DNA of 64,000 nucleotides. Source: Eumeta japonica (taxonomy: Eukaryota > Arthropoda > Insecta > Lepidoptera > Psychidae). The position numbers were made by a program, and so were the translations under genes. Shown piece by piece: positions 59,761 to 64,000 of the stretch (the first letter of the stretch is position 1; each line of letters begins with the position of its first letter). The DNA is taken from NCBI GenBank assembly GCA_005406025.1, contig BGZK01000076.1, positions 763,941 to 827,940 of the forward strand, given 5' to 3'. A model generated the notes under the pieces. That model saw nothing but the letters and a program-made list of their open reading frames with translations, did not search any database and was not told the DNA's origin.

Positions 59761-61403
59761 TACGCAGAAAATAGCTCTGAACGGTTAATGTATCAAAATG
59801 TACATATACCTGAAAATATTTGACTATTTTAAAATAAAATCATTAACTAATCAAAAAGTATTTTAAACTTTTGTATTATAATATAGACAATCAGTATTAA
59901 TTTTATTTAAAAACAATTTATTATAAATCTCATCCTTTCCACAAAAAAAGGGATTTAAGTATGAGATTGGCGTTATTGGCTGTTTTGACTTATAATATTT
60001 CTTGTAACGAGGTAAGAACCGAATGTAAACTTATTTTAAAATGAAATTTGTGAATCCCGAATTCAAAATTATGACAAAGATCGGTAGTTTGTTTTTCGAT
60101 TATTTTAAAACTGCCACTACATGGGGTTGTGAGGTCGAATAGTGCAGCCATCATCGATGGCCCTTCGTAGAGAAAAGACAATAAAAAAACGGCTCGACAT
60201 TGAACACGTTAACCTTGAGGCCCGCATTGTAGTTTCTATTTTTTGAGATTCCCTTATTGTTTGGATCCAAACTACAGTGAGTGTCTCATCGGCACAAGGC
60301 GAGAACAATTCCGGCCTTCTTCTGTTTTGGCCGGAAAATGTGTCCGAACGTGTCGAGTACCCGCGGCCGACTGCGTACAGAATCAATCTCATTCTGCAGA
60401 TCAGATTGATTTTATGAGACCGTTTTGTTCGTTGCTACGGGCCTGTCTATATACATCGATGAATGCATCATAGACAGCTCGTATTATTAATGCTACTTTT
60501 CTAGTAATAAAATTAATAAGATTTGTCGTTTCGGTTTAATCATTTCCTCAGTATAAATTTTATCATGCGAAATGATATCGACTCAAGTGGATAACGATAA
60601 ATTGCAAGGTACGATGACAGCCAATCCGCATCTATTATTATTATGAAATTATCAGCACGGATAACATTAATATACATTATTGATCTATTTGAGCAAAAGC
60701 GGTAAAATAAAAAATAAAACTAGAAAAAACATGTAATTGACGAGTTGATTGATTAACAAAAGAGAAAATGGGCCCAAGCTTACTCACATTACTAATCGAC
60801 AGACATGCAGAAATATTGGCCCAAAAGTTCACATTTGCGAAATGGACGATTCGCGAAATCGTAACCAACAACCCTTACCCACAGTAAGTTCGATTTACTA
60901 TGACTTTCTAAAATCTGGTATGTCAATAAATTTAAATTTACCGCATAACTAAATGGTAAGATTGACAGAAAACGACACATCAATCACGAAAACGTGACGC
61001 CACATAACAGCTAGAAGACCCGCTTCAACACTACAATGATATTGTAGTAGCAAAATCGTCCGCCATCTTTAGCACCCGCCGGACTTTCCTCGAATACTTT
61101 ACTACCCCTTTTGCGATTCCAATAGGTTTCTTCGAGGAATAATTTTGTTCCGGGGAAGCGATAGAAATTGCCTTCAAAGGCTTTTTGAATAATATTTTCC
61201 AGAGATCCATTATAAAATTTCGAACGATTTCACTACGCCATAGTATAAATGTTCAGGCAATATGAGTATTCCATTTTTACTAAATAAATCCGATAAAAAG
61301 CATTTTCAATTTTCTGCATAAAAAGGACATTGTATATTTAAACTGATAATATAGATGCACACGTAGTGTCAGCATCTAAAATATGATCGTCTTATACAAA
61401 TTG
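59761..61403. other. Intergenic stretch, no gene identified
   Basis: Opposing frames at 60117-60473 lie in a slightly GC-richer patch without recognisable domains. Otherwise AT-rich. Confidence 0.4.
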
Positions 61404-61600
61404 TCACCGGCAAGCGTCCGGAGACGCCGATTTGTAAATGTGACGAATCGCTGAAATATATTTAAGTTTTAAAATTTCTAAGTATTCCAAAACATTTGAA
61501 CTGAACTCATTCTTACATCTATGCAAGGTACCGAAATCATGACTATTACTGAGTTTATGACCGCTCTCTTGATGGTTTATCATTAGTTCACCTACTTATT
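61404..61600 (-). pseudogene. Penelope-like element, extreme C-terminus
   Basis: Read leftward there is a frame of about 65 codons without a stop ('ESGHKLSNSHDFGTLHR', 'CKNEFSSNVLEYLEILKLK', 'RHIYKSASPDACR') ending in TGA at 61406-61404. The 'E(S/T)GHKLNN/SN.H' and 'LE.LEILK.K' blocks match the C-terminal end of the Penelope-like fragment at 45125-45455, and the noncoding wording 'ggcaagcgtccggagacgcc' matches 'gcaagcgtccaataatggcg' there. The GIY-YIG core is not present. It is a shorter 5'-truncated copy in the same orientation. Confidence 0.65.
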
Positions 61601-63065
61601 ACGACCGCCGACAATGCAACGCTATTGGAATGTTTCGTGGTGGCGGTTTATTTTTTTATTATTATTATTTTATAATACTTATTGATCTTAAGATGGCGCA
61701 ATGATAAACTATTAATGTGACGTAGCGTAACGCTTAGCAGCCCGTGCACATGGTAGCGCTGCATACTAAAACCAGATCTCGTTTGCTCGGTTTTTTAAAG
61801 GTTGTATGCGATAAAGAGTTTTTATGCTTTAAAATAAGAACTAGGATTAATTTCGAAAAATCCAACTGGCATTTGGATTAATCTACGTAGAAAATTAGGA
61901 GACTTGGTTCTATTTGGATGTAAAATGTAAATCTTTGTTTTAAAAACAACGTTTGATTCTGAATTCTCGGGAAGTAACACTTCACATAATAGAATACTTA
62001 TTTATATATATTTTTTATTTAATTTAAAGCATTCCCAGTTATTAACTCAGAAAACGATAATCAATATCCTCTTTGAAAAATCATTGATACCCCTCATTTC
62101 AAGAGCCCACGCAAATGTTACGTATTTATCCCTTTCTTACGTATTCCTTAATTCAGTCTAAGCGATATGGTATATAATTAATAAAACAACATAAAAAAGC
62201 AGTGAATTATTGCTGCAAAAACTAAACAATAAGCAGCATCCGTTGTAGAATGGCTAAAACATACGGTGTTTCAGAGAAATTTCATGTTTGATAATTTGTA
62301 TATTTTTGTAACGTCGAATTGTATACTTTTTTTATATTTCTAAGAGAGTCTATACACATATCTCAACACTCTTAATAGTATAAAAATATAAATGACCAAC
62401 AAATGGCATGTTTAGCACTACGTATAGGGTTTTGATTTGTAATATATCGAAGTGAGCGATGTGTCACCTTGAAAATAAGCAACAAAGTTCGGTACGATTA
62501 CGCTTGCGATATATTTAAATTACCAGTCACACCTATTGTCACGTACGGTTCACGTGTTATGAACGTATACAGATATTTATTAAGAAAACGTGGGTGGTTA
62601 CAGATGACCCAGGATCGCACGTCATGAAAATCTAGGTATAAGGTTAATATCCGGCAGTGGACGATACGGTACGAATTCAGATACTTTATGACAAGAGCAC
62701 AACTGGGCACTTCAAAGCCCATGGATACATTGGTCTGAATCTATGGAGCATTCACATATCACTTATTGTATAGCTCTTAGGTATGTGCGTTGTAGCAACC
62801 ACTGAGATTCGGTGAGCTAAATTCAGAATAGTAAATGTATACAGTTTACATTAACAAATTTTGATATCGAAAATGCCTAATAATATTTTATGTACAACTT
62901 TAGCTACTCGTACATTTTCTCTTTGGACTCGTGTGATAAAGCTACTGCTAAATCCAACCACTATTTAGACAGGTGAGGTTTTCAATGAATAATTATTCTA
63001 TATTAAACATTCTTAATGATAAATAATCAATGCCTTTTAATTTCTGTCTTTTTTGTTATTATATT
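61601..63065. other. AT-rich stretch, no gene seen
   Basis: The minus-strand frame at 62498-62722 is unrecognised. No repeat or RNA gene is seen. Confidence 0.4.
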
Positions 63066-63200
63066 GTCGAGAGGCAAAGGAGCAGGCGAACCTTCAGAGC
63101 GTAGATGGTTGTCGCCGTCCATGGACACTCACAAAGCCAAAGGAGTCACCAGTACGTTGCCGGCCTTTTGGGCAGAAATAGAATATCTGATGGGGAGAGT
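63066..63200 (+). repeat. Fragment of a widespread lepidopteran interspersed repeat
   Basis: 'ggcaaaggagcaggcgaacc', 'gcgtagatggttgtcgccgt', 'ccatggacactcacaaagcc' and 'acgttgccggccttttgggc' follow the order of a repeat I know as common in moth and butterfly DNA (…'ggttaccgccgcccatggacact'…'gtgcgttgccggccttt'). It gives the 82-codon open frame at 63016-63264 its sequence, so that frame is not a gene. Confidence 0.6.
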
Positions 63201-63329
63201 AATGGGCCACCAAAATTCTTATAACGCTACAGATCCAATATATAGACCAATATGTTCTTCATAAAGATAAAATGGGTGCGTGTACTTAAGAACGCGCGTG
63301 AGAAGTTCTTTGGCATCATTAAAAAATAG
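63201..63329. other. Spacer, no feature seen
   Basis: Short stretch of even composition after the repeat. The tail of the repeat-derived open frame ends here. Confidence 0.3.
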
Positions 63330-63720
63330 TTTTTAATTGCATGCAAATAATTAATACCATTAATTAATTTAATAATTAATATAAATATTAAATTTAAGTT
63401 CAAACATTTGTTAAATTTTTATTATTTTCTTAATTTAATATTCACTTTTCATTTTTATCAATAAGTTTTCATTAAATTCGGTCATTTCTTTTTATAAATA
63501 TTTATTATTTATTCAATTTAATAATAAATATTAAAAATTAATATTTTTATTTGATGTTCAATTTAATTTTTATCACAATTTTTTTATTAAATGTTTTATT
63601 AAATTTATTTATTTATTTAGTAAATATTAAATAACCAATAATAAATATTTAATATTAATAATAATTTATATATTATGTGGTATATTAAATAATAATATTG
63701 TAATTTATATCAATAAATAA
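63330..63720. repeat. Extremely AT-rich low-complexity tract
   Basis: Nearly all A and T, built from 'taaatattaa', 'attaataata' and 'tttatttatt' words with many small palindromes and almost no G or C. Confidence 0.8.
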
Positions 63721-64000
63721 TGCATACGGATGGTTAACCTCAATTATATTGGAGCACTTAAAAGTATATAAGCACAATTTTTTCACTAATATTTACGAAT
63801 AGTAAATAATATTAATCAAAATATTAAATTTAAATCACTACTGATTATAATTTATTAGCACATATATAATCTGCACTTGTAGGAAATTAAAAACACTTGT
63901 TGTGAATATAGAAACTAGAAACATGTGGATAAATATTATAAATACGAATACAGTGATCATAGCGACGAGCGTGCCAACATCCACGACTAATAGAGGTTCT
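63721..64000. other. AT-rich window end, no gene seen
   Basis: No recognisable feature before the edge of the window. Confidence 0.4.

Noticed and set aside
63016..63264. 82-codon open frame with a gene-like middle
   Set aside because: The gene-like part matches a common lepidopteran interspersed repeat by its DNA phrases.

Overview
This window looks like nuclear DNA from a moth or butterfly (Lepidoptera). The sequence is AT-rich and gene-poor and has no bacterial-style operons or densely packed open reading frames. Its interspersed repeats match types I know from lepidopteran genomes: several copies of a repeat reading 'ggaacccttatag-ttccgtcatgtccgtccgtccg' at one end and 'ttggccagttttt' at the other, and a fragment with the phrases 'cgccgtccatggacactc' and 'gttgccggcctttt'. 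The order-level assignment is inference from repeat type. No species can be named and no database was searched.

Almost everything that can be recognised is mobile DNA in decay. Five mariner-type relics are present: two of family A (8.4-10.3 kb and 58.2-59.8 kb, plus strand), two of family B (14.6-15.6 kb and 41.4-42.6 kb, minus strand) and one very worn remnant (about 44.0-44.3 kb, minus strand). In none can I find all three catalytic aspartates of the D,D34D triad. Both family A copies carry later insertions. A 5'-truncated non-LTR retrotransposon (ORF1 plus endonuclease-reverse transcriptase) fills 32.6-36.1 kb. The stretch from 44.0 to 47.7 kb is a graveyard in which a mariner relic, a dispersed repeat, the GIY-YIG end of a Penelope-like element, the C-terminus of a hAT transposase and the C-terminal half of a Jockey-like reverse transcriptase lie one after another. 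A second Penelope-like C-terminus sits at 61.4 kb.

Structural DNA is also prominent. A roughly 1 kb imperfect palindrome at 54.0-55.0 kb is built from head-to-head tandem arrays of a ~118 bp unit. There is a perfect 26+4+26 hairpin at 22.5 kb, a fold-back mutation inside mariner copy A1, and a three-copy dispersed family (12.0, 31.4 and 44.8 kb) whose copies end in different fold-backs. A long (TA)n tract lies at 6.5 kb, and several palindromes and simple repeats are scattered through the window.

No complete host gene can be demonstrated. Two short stretches look like possible first coding exons of unidentified genes: 30755-30926 (acceptor-like site, good start context, strong GC bias at third codon positions, non-canonical GC donor) and about 21758-21914. 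Several GC-rich blocks may be promoter or 5'-UTR regions. The long stretches between are AT-rich intergenic or intronic sequence in which I see nothing definite.
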